Assembly: GCF_949774925.1 (NCBI RefSeq)
Contig: NZ_OX458932.1
Coordinates: 1,674,001 to 1,738,000 of the forward strand
Direction of reading: 5' to 3'
Length of the DNA stretch: 64,000 nt
DNA from: Candidatus Methylacidiphilum fumarolicum
GTDB taxonomy: Bacteria; Verrucomicrobiota; Verrucomicrobiia; Methylacidiphilales; Methylacidiphilaceae
In this document: positions 1 through 9,151 of the stretch, in pieces
Position numbering within the stretch: the first letter of the stretch is position 1
How the letters are laid out: each line of letters starts with the position of its first letter
The notes under the pieces: model-generated
Database searches by the model: none
Seen by the model: only the letters and a program-made list of their open reading frames with translations
Told to the model about the DNA's origin: nothing
Made by a program: the position numbers and the translations under genes

Positions 1-323
1 AACCTGTTGTTCCCAACCCTTCTTTTGCTATCCAGCTTTATCGAATCGCTCAAGAAGCTGTTAATAACGTGATCAAACACTCAGGGGCCTCGCACATCGA
101 CATCACTTTTGGAGAGACATCTGGAACAATTTTTCTTCAAGTGGAAGACAATGGCATTGGAATGAAAATGAAAGATGGGATAAACAAAGGGTTAGGTTTC
201 AGGTCGATGCTCTATCGTGCGGGAATGATCGGTGCTAATTTGAGTATCGATTCTCTTCCTGGAAAAGGGACAAAAATCATTTGCAGTTTACCTTCTGCCC
301 AAAATACTAAAACCAATGGTTAA
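1..323 (+). CDS. Sensor histidine kinase, C-terminal part (gene runs off the window)
   Basis: This is the ATPase end of a NarL/DegS-type sensor kinase, which would phosphorylate the response regulator encoded next to it. The reading frame is open from base 3 with no start, so the gene begins outside the window. The first codons give LYRIAQEAVNNVIKH, the N box of the HisKA_3/HATPase_c families. It is followed by VEDNGIGM (G1 box) and GLGFRSMLYRAGMIGA (G2-like), and ends with SLPGKGTKIICSLP, the usual last strand. The stop overlaps the regulator start by 8 bases, so the pair is translationally coupled. The sensed signal cannot be inferred because the input domain is missing. Confidence 0.9.
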   Translation, partial: PVVPNPSFAIQLYRIAQEAVNNVIKHSGASHIDITFGETSGTIFLQVEDNGIGMKMKDGINKGLGFRSMLYRAGMIGANLSIDSLPGKGTKIICSLPSAQNTKTNG

Positions 324-1029
324 GAACAATATGATGAAGGAACGATCTACTGAGACGAAAAAAAGAGGGGTGCTCATCGTTGACGATCATGCCGTACTCC
401 GAGAGGGTTTAGCGTATATTATTGGAACAGATCCATCCCTCTGCGTGTGCGGAATGGCTGAAAACGCGCAAAAAGGTTTTGAGCTTGTCGAAAAGTTAAA
501 ACCAGATATTGTTCTAGTTGATATTTCTTTACCAGGCAAAAGCGGTCTGGAACTTGTCAAAGACATTCATGCTATTTACCCTGAAATTCCAATCCTTGTG
601 CTCTCCATGCATGAAGAATCACTGTTTGCTGAAAGGCTGTTAAGAGCTGGTGCTAGAGGCTACTTAATGAAATCGGAAGGCGGTGAAAAGCTGCTTCAAG
701 CTATAAACAGGATTCTGGAGGGCAACATTTTTGTTAGTGATGAAATTTCTTCTAGGATCCTAGAAGGCTTTACAGGGAAAAAAAGCTCACCTTTCAAGGC
801 TAGCCCTTTAGGAAAATTGAGCGACAGGGAACTGGAAGTCTTTCAATTGATCGGCAAAGGACTCAGCTCCAGACAGATTGCCGAACAGCTGCATTTAAGC
901 ATCAAAACTGTCGAGGCTTATAGAGCTAGTATCAAACAAAAATTAAAACTACAGAGTGGAACTGAGCTTGTTCACTATGCCATCTCATGGCATCAAACAA
1001 ATATTTCTTCTGGGCAAACGGACTTTTAA
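316..1029 (+). CDS. LuxR/NarL-family response regulator
   Basis: DNA-binding response regulator partnered with the upstream kinase. The receiver domain occupies about residues 18-135: VLIVDDH carries the acidic pocket, VLVDISLPG holds the phospho-accepting Asp, and VLSMHEE and GYLMKSE carry the switch Ser and the conserved Lys. A LuxR-type helix-turn-helix lies near residues 168-228 (LSDRELEVFQLIGKGLSS, then IAEQLHLSIKTVEAYRAS). The length of 237 residues is slightly longer than usual because of the start chosen at the 8-base overlap. A second in-frame ATG about 30 bases downstream is also possible. Target genes are not evident. Confidence 0.93.
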   Translation: MVKNNMMKERSTETKKRGVLIVDDHAVLREGLAYIIGTDPSLCVCGMAENAQKGFELVEKLKPDIVLVDISLPGKSGLELVKDIHAIYPEIPILVLSMHEESLFAERLLRAGARGYLMKSEGGEKLLQAINRILEGNIFVSDEISSRILEGFTGKKSSPFKASPLGKLSDRELEVFQLIGKGLSSRQIAEQLHLSIKTVEAYRASIKQKLKLQSGTELVHYAISWHQTNISSGQTDF

Positions 1030-1098
1030 CTGTTTTTTGCACATTTCTCCTTTTTTAAGAAACCAAATGATTGCTCGGGTGCTTAAAACTTCTTCTAC

Positions 1099-2619
1099 AT
1101 GAATTCCTCTTACCTCCTACACCCCAGTATTACTCCCTCTTTTTTTGATTCCCAAACTTTAGAGTCTTTTAGTTTCTTTTTAATCCTTCTGGGTTTCTCT
1201 TTGTGTTGGGGAATATTTATAAATTTTTTTCTTCTTGTCCCAAAAATTCTGAAGATTCTCCAACCTTGTTCTCAGAGAAACTACCAGCCACTAAGAAATA
1301 AGCACTACTCTCTGTTATTTTTTTCTTTTGCTTGTCTTTCAGCTGGTTATGTATTTAAGCTGATTGTCAATCCCTCTCCTTTAATTGGACTAGGGATTTT
1401 CTATTTCCTTATAACTTTTTTCTTGCACAGGCTCCTACAGGCTAACCAATCGAGTCTTCCCTCATTCATGGGAATGGCCAGTGGGGTTGTGCTGCTCATC
1501 AGTGAAATTTTATATCTTAGAGGAGTGAAATCCTTCTCCACTTTCGGTTTTCTCACCTCTTTGGAAATAATTTGTTTAGAAATACTTTCTGGTAGTTCTC
1601 TGATTTTTCTTTTGAATATTGTCCCCCTTGTAGAAGGACAAAGTATCAGAAGGGTGTTGAGTTTTTCCCTTGCCAGGTTAGGTAGCCTTCTGGATATTCC
1701 TATGGCGTTATTTTTTTTGAGCCTGCTTTGGCTCTCCTTTGAAAGCTCCCTCTATACCACTAGTCCTTTTTTCCTTTTTACTCCATGGTTTTGCATCCTT
1801 TGTATTCTTTTGCTTTTATTCCGCATTTATCATCAACTTTTGGCAGAGCCACGATTCACTGGGATACTCATGAGATCTTTAGGAGCAAATCATTTCCAGT
1901 TTTCCTTTAGAAAACTCCCATTGCCAAGCATAAAAATAACCTCCTTTTCTCTTCCTAGCTATGTTTTAGAATGCTGGACTTGCTGGATTCTTCTGCTATT
2001 GATGGCTTTCCGAGGCACTTCTCTTTTTTCCTCTGCCCTGCTACCTTTCCAAGAGCATTTTGTCGGTAAAACCGGCATCTTTACCTTCTCTTTCCATCCC
2101 TTTTCCCCTGCTCCTTTCAAACTACAACTTTCTAGTTTTAAAAATAATTCCCTGTCTTCTACACAAAGCCTTGTTCTTATCCTCACTGATAGTTCCAGTC
2201 CGTTTCATGTCATTGCTCCTTCCTTGAAAAAAGAAAAGGAAGGAGCTTATTACTTTTCAGCAAAAAATTTTTCTCATCCAGGAAATTGGCAGATAAAGAT
2301 CTTAACTAAGACAAAAGATGCAAGAGCTTTCCATACTGAAGGATCTTTTGAAATCCATATTCCTTCAGGATGGAATCCTAACCCTTTTCCCCTACGTCTT
2401 TTTGTTGTTTTTATGCTTTTAGCGATCTCCTTTACCATCCTTTTACTCTTTATTTACCTCTATCGATTTAGTGTCTCCTTCGCTACGGAAACAAAAATCT
2501 TGGCCAATGACACTCCTGGAGCTGAAATATTCGTTAACTATTTTGGTCCTAATGTCCGTTCTAAACTTGCCACTTTCTGTTCTGCCTTGATCCTGCTTGG
2601 AATAGCTTTCTTGTTTTAA
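1099..2619 (+). CDS. Polytopic membrane protein, possibly CopD-like
   Basis: Uncharacterised 506-residue protein. Roughly eight hydrophobic segments fill the first 310 residues. Then comes a stretch of about 120 residues that looks extracytoplasmic and beta-rich, and finally two more membrane segments, one near residue 440 and one at the C terminus. The order (membrane domain, extracytoplasmic beta domain with motifs such as HPGNWQIKI, final helix) resembles CopD/YcnJ-type copper proteins with a YtkA-like domain. That is my inference from architecture only. I see no clear copper-ligand cluster. There is no good ribosome binding site before the ATG. It ends 86 bases before a tRNA gene. Confidence 0.7.
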   Translation: MNSSYLLHPSITPSFFDSQTLESFSFFLILLGFSLCWGIFINFFLLVPKILKILQPCSQRNYQPLRNKHYSLLFFSFACLSAGYVFKLIVNPSPLIGLGIFYFLITFFLHRLLQANQSSLPSFMGMASGVVLLISEILYLRGVKSFSTFGFLTSLEIICLEILSGSSLIFLLNIVPLVEGQSIRRVLSFSLARLGSLLDIPMALFFLSLLWLSFESSLYTTSPFFLFTPWFCILCILLLLFRIYHQLLAEPRFTGILMRSLGANHFQFSFRKLPLPSIKITSFSLPSYVLECWTCWILLLLMAFRGTSLFSSALLPFQEHFVGKTGIFTFSFHPFSPAPFKLQLSSFKNNSLSSTQSLVLILTDSSSPFHVIAPSLKKEKEGAYYFSAKNFSHPGNWQIKILTKTKDARAFHTEGSFEIHIPSGWNPNPFPLRLFVVFMLLAISFTILLLFIYLYRFSVSFATETKILANDTPGAEIFVNYFGPNVRSKLATFCSALILLGIAFLF

Positions 2620-2705
2620 GCTTGATTTTTTGTATGATCCAAGTAGCTTCTTTATTTTTCTTGCACCAATATGTTATGTCTGCTTTGCTAAATCTATAAC
2701 TGGTT

Positions 2706-2777
2706 GACCCCATGGTGTAGTGGTCAGCACTCCACCCTTTCACGGTGGCAGCACGGGTTCGAATCCCGTTGGGGTCG
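2706..2777 (+). tRNA. tRNA-Glu (anticodon TTC)
   Basis: Cloverleaf read directly: acceptor GACCCCA pairs with TGGGGTC, D stem GTGT/GCAC, anticodon stem CCACC/GGTGG around loop CTTTCAC (anticodon TTC), and T arm ACGGG-TTCGAAT-CCCGT. The CCA end is not encoded. Confidence 0.97.
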
Positions 2778-2795
2778 CTTTTGGTGCAGCGTTTC

Positions 2796-4043
2796 ATGAA
2801 AAGAAAAACGGCCTATCTTCCTTTGCACTATGGGAAAGCCCCTAGTTATCTTTTTGAAAGGATGGTACGACTGGCCCGGGCTATGACCCAATTGATTGTC
2901 GAAGAGTATGGTCCTGATGAAATGCTCAGAAGGCTTTCTGATCCTTGGTGGTTTCAAGCGTTCGGATGTGTTCTAGGTTTTGATTGGCATTCTTCGGGAC
3001 TGACTACGGTCTGCTGTGGTGCCTTAAAGGAAGCACAAAAGAGATATGGGGATATCGGCATCTTCGTGGCTGGAGGCAAAGGTGGAGAATCAAGGAAGAC
3101 CCCAGAGGAAATCGCCAGGATTGCTGATCGCTTAGCAATTAATGCTGCTGAAAGTCTTATCCGCACCTCTAGGCTTGTCGCAAAAGTAGATTCTGCAGCC
3201 CTTCAAGATGGATTTGCTCTTTATCATCACTGTTTTTTTTTCACCGCTTCTGGTTCCTGGTGTGTCATCCAACAAGGAATGAACGAAACTACTCGCTACG
3301 CACGCCGATATCATTGGTTAGGAGAAAGCACAAAAAACTTTGTTTGTAACCCTCATGCAGCAATTGATGATTTATCTGAAGAAAATGAGGGGCTCCTTTC
3401 TGAATCTGAAATCAACAAAAAGAGGCAAACTCCCGATAAAAGCATCCTTCTGAATATGATTGCTGGAGAAGCAGAGCGATCAAGACAAACTTGTAGCGAA
3501 TTGGCTAGAGAAAAACCTCAAAAAACCTTAAATTTAATTTCTGAAATTCTTTGTGGCCCCACCCTTTTTGCTCCGGCCCGACACACTATTAGCAGCACCG
3601 ATATCCGTTTAATAAACCTCAAAGCTCTTCATAAAGCCATCGTTTCAGCTTACGAAAGAAACCCAAAAGACTTCCAATCACTTCTTGAAACCCCGCATGT
3701 TGGTCCGGCTACAATTCGGAGTCTTGCTCTTGTAGCAGAACTATTGTTTGGAGTCCCGATCTGCAGAAAGGATCCAATTGAAGACTTTCCAAAGCAGATC
3801 AATGGTCGGCGTTGGGCCGATTATGCATTTGCTCATGGAGGCAAAGATGGGATCCCCTATCCTATTGATCGAGTTTCTTATGACCGGAACATTGGGATTC
3901 TAGAAGAAACTATAAGAAGAGCTAAATTAGGATATATAGAAAAAAAAGATGCCTTAAAAAGACTTGCTCATATTGCCCAATCCTCCCTCCATACCCTCTC
4001 TGGCGGCCAGTGCTCCAGCCAGAGCCTTGGACTTGGCTGGTGA
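2796..4043 (+). CDS. DUF763 family protein with altered C-terminal tail
   Basis: Conserved protein of unknown function, found mainly in archaea and thermophilic bacteria. Features visible are the N-terminal LPLHYGKAP, GGKGGESRKTPEEI, a helix-hairpin-helix-like LLETPHVGPATIRSL near residue 310, and the DUF763 hallmark FAHGGKDGIPYPIDR. The HhH element suggests a nucleic-acid role, but nothing catalytic is established. I use the ATG at 2796, because an upstream GTG would start inside tRNA-Glu. The last 15 or so residues (GGQCSSQSLGLGW) are read from the left end of the following insertion sequence, so the native C terminus has been replaced. The conserved domain looks complete. Confidence 0.85.
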   Translation: MKRKTAYLPLHYGKAPSYLFERMVRLARAMTQLIVEEYGPDEMLRRLSDPWWFQAFGCVLGFDWHSSGLTTVCCGALKEAQKRYGDIGIFVAGGKGGESRKTPEEIARIADRLAINAAESLIRTSRLVAKVDSAALQDGFALYHHCFFFTASGSWCVIQQGMNETTRYARRYHWLGESTKNFVCNPHAAIDDLSEENEGLLSESEINKKRQTPDKSILLNMIAGEAERSRQTCSELAREKPQKTLNLISEILCGPTLFAPARHTISSTDIRLINLKALHKAIVSAYERNPKDFQSLLETPHVGPATIRSLALVAELLFGVPICRKDPIEDFPKQINGRRWADYAFAHGGKDGIPYPIDRVSYDRNIGILEETIRRAKLGYIEKKDALKRLAHIAQSSLHTLSGGQCSSQSLGLGW

Positions 4044-4054
4044 TGAAGGCCGCC

Positions 4055-4471
4055 CTATTCCGGCGTTTCTTGCCGTTCGATGTACTGTTTGAGGACGGTT
4101 AATGGGGCGCCCCCGCACGTGATAACGCAGTAGGAACGGCTCCAAAGAACTGCCTTACGATAGAAACGGGCGACCGTTGTGGCAAACTCTCTGCGGAGAA
4201 GCCTGGAAGAAGTTGTCTTGAGATGGTTCAGGAAGCGGCTGAGTCCAAGATTTGGTGGCAACGCAACTAGCAAGTGAACGTGGTCAGATTCTCCGTTGCA
4301 CTCAAGCAGCTGTCCGCCCCATCCATCCCAGCGCATTTCCGCAATAGCACGCAACCGGTCAAGCATGGGGCGGGTGAGCGCCTTGCGGCGGTATTTTGTG
4401 ACAAGAACTAAATGGTAGTGCAGCGCGTAAACGCAGTGATGCAGAAGGTGCAAACGCACTTGACCTGTCAT
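4055..4471 (-). CDS. tnpA: IS200/IS605 transposase TnpA (Y1 HUH)
   Basis: Single-strand transposase of 138 residues, the normal family length. It has the N-terminal signature CVYALHYHLVLVTKYRRKAL, the HUH motif as DHVHLLVALPP, and a C-terminal helix with the candidate catalytic tyrosine in LKQYIERQ. All key residues appear present and the frame is intact, so this copy may be active. It is transcribed away from tnpB, with only about 20 bases between the two starts, so their promoters must overlap the neighbouring gene ends. Confidence 0.93.
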   Translation of the reverse strand: MTGQVRLHLLHHCVYALHYHLVLVTKYRRKALTRPMLDRLRAIAEMRWDGWGGQLLECNGESDHVHLLVALPPNLGLSRFLNHLKTTSSRLLRREFATTVARFYRKAVLWSRSYCVITCGGAPLTVLKQYIERQETPE

Positions 4472-4492
4472 TACACTAAATGATAGACCATA

Positions 4493-5884
4493 TTGCTGGC
4501 CACTGTCCAGCGTCGCCTCATGATGATCGCATCACCCGCTGGTCTTCCCGTTCTGGACCCGGTCGAGCGCAAGGTCACCTACCGGCTCTATCCATCCAAG
4601 ACCGTCCGGGATGAGCTTTTGCGGACTCGGTGGGTCCATTGCTTTCTCTGGAACCTAGCTTTGGAGGAGCGCAGGCGGGCGTGGAAGGAGGAAAAGCGGC
4701 GCATCGGCTTCGCCGAGCAGTGCCGATGGCTAACCGAGCTCCGTTCCCGCAGCGCGCTTCTCGCCTCGATCAACGCTCAATCCGCCCAGGTAACGCTCAA
4801 GAGGTTGGATCTCGCCTTTCAGGCGTTCTTCCGCCGCGTCCGGCAAGGCGAAAATCCGGGATGCCCGCGTTTCAAGCAGGCAGGGCGATTCAGCGGTTTC
4901 GGCTTCAAGCAGCACGAAGGTGACTGGCGGCTGCTCGCCAGAGAGCGAAGCGCTCACCTGAAGCTTCGTCTCTCCGGCATTGGGGAGATCCCGATCCGGG
5001 GCAAGGCCCGGACTCCCGGAGAACCCAGGACATGCGAGATCTTTCTTTCCGGCGGCCGATGGTATGCGTCGGTCACGATGCGCTGCCGGCCGGCGCGGGA
5101 GCATGGCTGTGGAGCCGAGGCTTTCGACCTGGGCACGGAGCGGTTCCTGACCAGCGCCAGGTTGGAGCCTGGAAAGAGCGAGCCGGACGTTTCCGAGGTC
5201 GCCAATCCGCGCCATCTGCGCAAGGCGCTTAAGAAGCTCAGGAAGCTCGGGAGAACGATCTCCCGCAAGATGGAGGCGGCGATCCGCAAGCACGGGAAAC
5301 GGAAGGGATTTCGCATTTCCAAGAGGTTGCGCAAGCAGTACGAGCTGCTCGCCCGGATGCACGCCAAGGTGGCGAATGTCAGGAAGGATTTCCTGCACAA
5401 GCAGAGCGCCGCGATGGTGAGACGCAGCGGACTGTTGATCACGGAGGAGCTGGAGCCGAAAAGGATGACGGCTTCGGCCCGGGGCAGCCAGAAAAAGCCC
5501 GGGAAACGTGTGCGGCAAAAAGCCGGGCTGAATCGAGAGATGTTGGACGCATCGTTCGGAGCTTTCGGGGCGATGGTCGGATACAAAGCGGAAGAGGCTG
5601 GTATCGGATAGCTGGAAGCACAGGCGAGGACGTTGAAGCCAAGCCAGAGATGCCACCGATGCGGCGGCGTCGTGGAAAAGACCCTCGGCGACCGGTGGCA
5701 TGAGTGCGCATGCGGAGCGTCCTGCCATCGGGACGAGAACTCGGCGCTCGGGCTTCTCGACTGGGGCTTGGCGAAGTGGGAGAAGGATCACGGCTTCGCC
5801 TTTCCAAGGCCGAAGGTCGTTGTATACGGAAAGGAATGGACGGGAACCGATCCATGCGTGGAGCGGGAAGCTCTGGCCGGATAG
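4493..5884 (+). pseudogene. tnpB: TnpB RuvC nuclease gene interrupted by an in-frame amber codon
   Basis: RNA-guided nuclease of the IS605 family, ancestor of Cas12. The frame runs from a TTG at 4493 to a TAG at 5609-5611. It then continues in the same frame for 91 more codons with the zinc ribbon (CHRCGG ... CACGAS) and the last RuvC motif RDENSALGLL. RuvC-I (AFDLGTERFLT) and RuvC-II (LLITEELEPKRM) are upstream of the stop. All three acidic residues therefore exist, but on two sides of one nonsense codon. No frameshift is needed, so this is a single recent substitution. Without readthrough the product would lack RuvC-III and should be inactive. Confidence 0.85.
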
Positions 5885-5957
5885 AACCTCGCTGCGGGCT
5901 GGAAGTCCGCGAGCCGAGCATACTCCGGTGAAACTGTCCGCAGGGAAGCGCGAAACT

Positions 5958-5985
5958 CCATCCCAGAGCCCTCAGGCTTGGATGG
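5958..5985 (+). repeat. Right-end hairpin of the IS200/IS605 element
   Basis: CCATCC pairs with GGATGG around an inner AGCC/GGCT stem and a CTCA loop, immediately before the junction with host DNA at about 5990. This is the expected TnpA recognition hairpin. Confidence 0.7.
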
Positions 5986-5990
5986 GTAGT

Positions 5991-7502
5991 TCATTTAAAG
6001 ATCCATTCTTTGAACATAAAAAGAATAGCTACTAATATTGTTGGGACTAATGCCATTATAAAAAGCTTAGTTGAAGCAATCCCATCTGGGAAAAACTTTC
6101 TAAGAAGTGACCAACCCACCAAGTTTGGAGCATTGGCTATAATCGTTAAGCCACCCCCGGATAAAGCACCCCCGATAATTGCTCTTTTTTTCATTTCGTC
6201 TAATTCCGGAACAATTAATGTAGCTAAGTAGGATATAAGGGCATTATCATTAAAAGAACTCAGCATAACAGAAACTACATAGAGAGGCAAAAAAGACAGA
6301 TGGCTTAATAGCCGATTGATCCACCAAGACTGAAGATTTCCAAAGACTTCAAGAGAGGCCAGAAAGAATCCTACCAAAAAAGCTTTTTGCAAAGGAATTT
6401 CTCCTTGATAAGGTTTCGTGGCGTCCACAAAAGACAGAAAAAAAACGAGGATTCCAAACAAAAGTAAAAAATAGTCTTTTATAATGACCGTAGAAACAAG
6501 AAACCCAATATTGCCAATGACTATCCAAATAGGAATTTTTTCTCTCAGAGATTCAGCTGGCCCAGTTTCAGCCAAAAGGCTCAGTCTTTCTTTTTCTAAC
6601 CTTTTAAATTCCTCTTGGAATACAAAATAATACAGGAGATTGGCAAGGACTATGCCACAGGCAAAGACAAATCCAAAATGAATAAGCATATAGAAGCTAT
6701 CCCATTGCCATTTTTGAGAAACCAGAACAACCGGTGGAGCGGCATAATTCGTAAGTGTCCCTCCAATTGAAATATTGAAAAAAAGGAGTCCTATCGTCGC
6801 ATAAGCTAAAGACTGTTTGGGGTTTAAACAGAAAAGCTTTTCTGCTAGCAACAGTGCACTGATCGTTATTGCCGAAGCTTCCGTTATGAAAGACCCAAAA
6901 ATCGGGCCGAGTGTTAATATCAAAAACCACCAACTGGTTACGCTGTCTTTTGTTATTCGAGCAAAACAGCCTATAAGCCTTTGCGATATATAGAGAATTG
7001 GTTGAGCCGAAGAAATAGTCATTAAAACGGCAACAAATAAAGCTTCGGTATATTCCGTTTTCAATTTTAACTTTTCAAGGGTTGCGTCCCAACCAAATCG
7101 CCATAAAGACACTATTAAAAGCGGTAAGAGCCATAATCCAAAAATGATTTCAACCTCTCCTAAATAACGTACTAGAACCCCAAAGAAATAGAGCCAATGG
7201 CTCCTAGTCATTTTTCCACCGCTTGTCTGCCATGCATAATCAATCAACGCTTCTCCCTTGCGAAATAGCACAGGAGAAATCAACGTATGAAACACGGCTA
7301 GAAGAAAAAATCCTGTCGCTATATAATCAAAAGGATCTAAAACCATACTTAACTTAAAAATAAAACAAATTATCCCCAATTTTTTCAAAGGGAATTGATC
7401 CAACCAGATACAGGTATAAAAAAACGGCAAGTGCTTGTTGCCATATCCAACAGTTATTATTGCAGCAGTCCCATAGGGACGATCAGATCTATTAGACTGC
7501 AT
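5991..7502 (-). CDS. Putative Na+/H+ antiporter (PF07399-like)
   Basis: Polytopic inner-membrane protein with about a dozen hydrophobic helices, resembling the putative Na+/H+ antiporter family seen in Chlamydiae and Verrucomicrobia. Motifs include GPIFGSFITEASAITISALLL, GGTLTNYAAPPVV and a late repeat-like GGALSGGGLTIIANAPNLVGW, typical of ion-transporter superfamily re-entrant loops. The start at 7502 is preceded by a strong AAGGAG five bases upstream. The first 50 residues look poorly conserved, and the ATG at 7346 (MVLDPFDYIA) is an alternative. The stop codon touches the right end of the insertion sequence. Role in acid or sodium homeostasis is inferred. Confidence 0.82.
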   Translation of the reverse strand: MQSNRSDRPYGTAAIITVGYGNKHLPFFYTCIWLDQFPLKKLGIICFIFKLSMVLDPFDYIATGFFLLAVFHTLISPVLFRKGEALIDYAWQTSGGKMTRSHWLYFFGVLVRYLGEVEIIFGLWLLPLLIVSLWRFGWDATLEKLKLKTEYTEALFVAVLMTISSAQPILYISQRLIGCFARITKDSVTSWWFLILTLGPIFGSFITEASAITISALLLAEKLFCLNPKQSLAYATIGLLFFNISIGGTLTNYAAPPVVLVSQKWQWDSFYMLIHFGFVFACGIVLANLLYYFVFQEEFKRLEKERLSLLAETGPAESLREKIPIWIVIGNIGFLVSTVIIKDYFLLLFGILVFFLSFVDATKPYQGEIPLQKAFLVGFFLASLEVFGNLQSWWINRLLSHLSFLPLYVVSVMLSSFNDNALISYLATLIVPELDEMKKRAIIGGALSGGGLTIIANAPNLVGWSLLRKFFPDGIASTKLFIMALVPTILVAILFMFKEWIFK

Positions 7503-7738
7503 TAGATCTCCTTAAACCAGTCTAAACAGTTAGTCAGCTGACATTCAGCTTTTCCAAGAAGCCAGGTTGATGCGGCACCTGACAGGTCAAAAGCTTTTTT
7601 GCTACTTAACCCTATGCTAATTTGATCTCTTCCTATTAGATAGTTGAGAACCTATTTAAGCAGTCTTCAATCAAATTGATTGAACCTCTTATTAAATTGT
7701 GTATTTAAGACCAATCCAATAGAAGCACAAATATTCCT

Positions 7739-9133
7739 TTATTTGTCCACAGGTAGGATATCATTGAGAGCTTTATATAAGGCCCATACCATACCTTCTA
7801 TGTCCTCCAATGACGAACAATAGGGGGGAACAAGAATAAGAACATTCTTGATAGGTCGAGTGACAAGACCATAGTCTTTTGCCTTTTCGCTGACTGCCCA
7901 TCCTATATCAAGATTAGAATCGATAAGCCTGTTTTCATTTTTATCTTTGAGGATTTCTACAGCTAACACGGCTCCTTCTACCCTCACATCTCCCACTAAA
8001 GGATGCTGCCAAAAAATAGTGGAAGAAGATTTTAATTGTCTAGAAATCGCCTTTATCCATCCGAGTGTATTTTCTTCCTCGAAAATTTTTAAATTTTCCA
8101 AAGCCGAAGCACAAGCTAGCGGATTAGCCGTATAACTATGTCCATGAAGAAAAGCTTCCTCATAGCCTCCTTTGAAGTCATCAAAGATTTCTTCCCTGAT
8201 AAGGGTTGCGGCTATGGGCAATGTACCTCCCGATAACCCTTTAGCCAAACAGATAAAATCAGCATACACATCTTCTTTATGTGATGCAATCAAGTGGCCT
8301 GTCCTTCCCATGCCACTGAAAACTTCATCGACAATAAAAAAGGCTCCAGCTTCCTTAGTTAACTTAAAGGCTTCTTTTAAATACCCTTCTGGATGCATCC
8401 ACATTCCCGATGCTCCTTGAATTTTAGGTTCTATTATCAGCGCTGCCAGTCTCTTTTTATTTTTTTCGATTGCTTTTTTCAGTGCATCAAGGCATTCCCA
8501 AGAACAAATTTTCGATTCTCTTGCATCGATTCCCCTACTGCTTTTAGCCTTATTCCACGGGCAGTGGAAACAGGATGGGGCAGGTAGGCTTTCCGAATCA
8601 AAAAGTAACTCTTTAAACCGGCTCTGAAATGGGATAGAAGAAACACTCATTGCGCCGACTGTATCTCCATGATAACTGCCTTCTAAACAAAGAAATAAAG
8701 TCCTTTCCTTTTCCTTTCTTTGCTTTAAAGCCTGCCAAGCTATTTTAATTGCTGTTTCTACAGCTGTAGAACCATTATCAGAAAAAAAAACCCTGTATTT
8801 GTTTGCACTACCTTGAGAAATAAGCAAAGAGAGTTTTTGTCCTAGATTAACCGCCCACTGATGGGTATTTCCTAAAAAAGAAACATGATCGATTTTTTCT
8901 AGACACGCTAATATCGCTTTAATAATACGCGGATGACGATGCCCATGCGTAGTAGTCCAGATTGAGGAATTGCCATCCCAAAACCTATTTTTCTTCCTAT
9001 CAAAAAGATAACAACCCTCAGCTTTGTCTATAACAAGAGGTTCATAGGGTGGATCGAACCATTTATTATAGGGAGTAAACGGATGCCAAAGAAATTGTTT
9101 ATCAGCCGCAATGATCGAATTAACTTCAGACAT
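7739..9133 (-). CDS. bioA: Adenosylmethionine-8-amino-7-oxononanoate aminotransferase
   Basis: PLP enzyme that converts 8-amino-7-oxononanoate to 7,8-diaminopelargonate in biotin synthesis. Class-III aminotransferase features are visible: FLWHPFTPYNKW at the N terminus (typical of BioA), GSYHGDTVGAMSVS, IVDEVFSGMGRTG with the PLP Asp, and CLAKGLSGGTLP with the Schiff-base lysine. The length of 464 residues is slightly long because of an insert near residue 200 (CFHCPWNKAKS, cysteine-containing). It is last in an operon with bioF and an amidohydrolase, 18 bases after the bioF stop. Confidence 0.95.
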   Translation of the reverse strand: MSEVNSIIAADKQFLWHPFTPYNKWFDPPYEPLVIDKAEGCYLFDRKKNRFWDGNSSIWTTTHGHRHPRIIKAILACLEKIDHVSFLGNTHQWAVNLGQKLSLLISQGSANKYRVFFSDNGSTAVETAIKIAWQALKQRKEKERTLFLCLEGSYHGDTVGAMSVSSIPFQSRFKELLFDSESLPAPSCFHCPWNKAKSSRGIDARESKICSWECLDALKKAIEKNKKRLAALIIEPKIQGASGMWMHPEGYLKEAFKLTKEAGAFFIVDEVFSGMGRTGHLIASHKEDVYADFICLAKGLSGGTLPIAATLIREEIFDDFKGGYEEAFLHGHSYTANPLACASALENLKIFEEENTLGWIKAISRQLKSSSTIFWQHPLVGDVRVEGAVLAVEILKDKNENRLIDSNLDIGWAVSEKAKDYGLVTRPIKNVLILVPPYCSSLEDIEGMVWALYKALNDILPVDK

Positions 9134-9151
9134 AAGAGCTTTTAGAAGATT

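Larger units (their letters stand above)
4000..5993. mobile_element. IS200/IS605-type insertion sequence with divergent tnpA and tnpB
   Basis: Markedly GC-rich block in an AT-rich genome, holding tnpA (minus) and tnpB (plus) divergently, as in IS605. An imperfect palindrome at about 4016-4041 (CCAGCCA...TGGCTGG) lies at the left. A strong nested hairpin (CCATCC...GGATGG with inner AGCC/GGCT) lies at 5958-5985. These match the subterminal hairpins recognised by Y1 transposases. The left end cuts into the tail of the DUF763 gene, and the right end abuts the stop codon of the antiporter gene. There are no terminal inverted repeats, as expected for this family. The left boundary is approximate. 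A guide (omega) RNA would be expected near the tnpB 3' end but was not verified. Confidence 0.85.

Noticed and set aside
2745-2795. Longer start of the DUF763 gene
   Set aside because: The GTG lies within tRNA-Glu and the added residues are translated tRNA sequence.
4730-5791. Long minus-strand open frame (353 codons) and shorter relatives opposite tnpB
   Set aside because: High-GC DNA keeps antisense frames open. The translation is Arg/Pro/Leu-rich with no family, whereas the plus strand has clear TnpB motifs.
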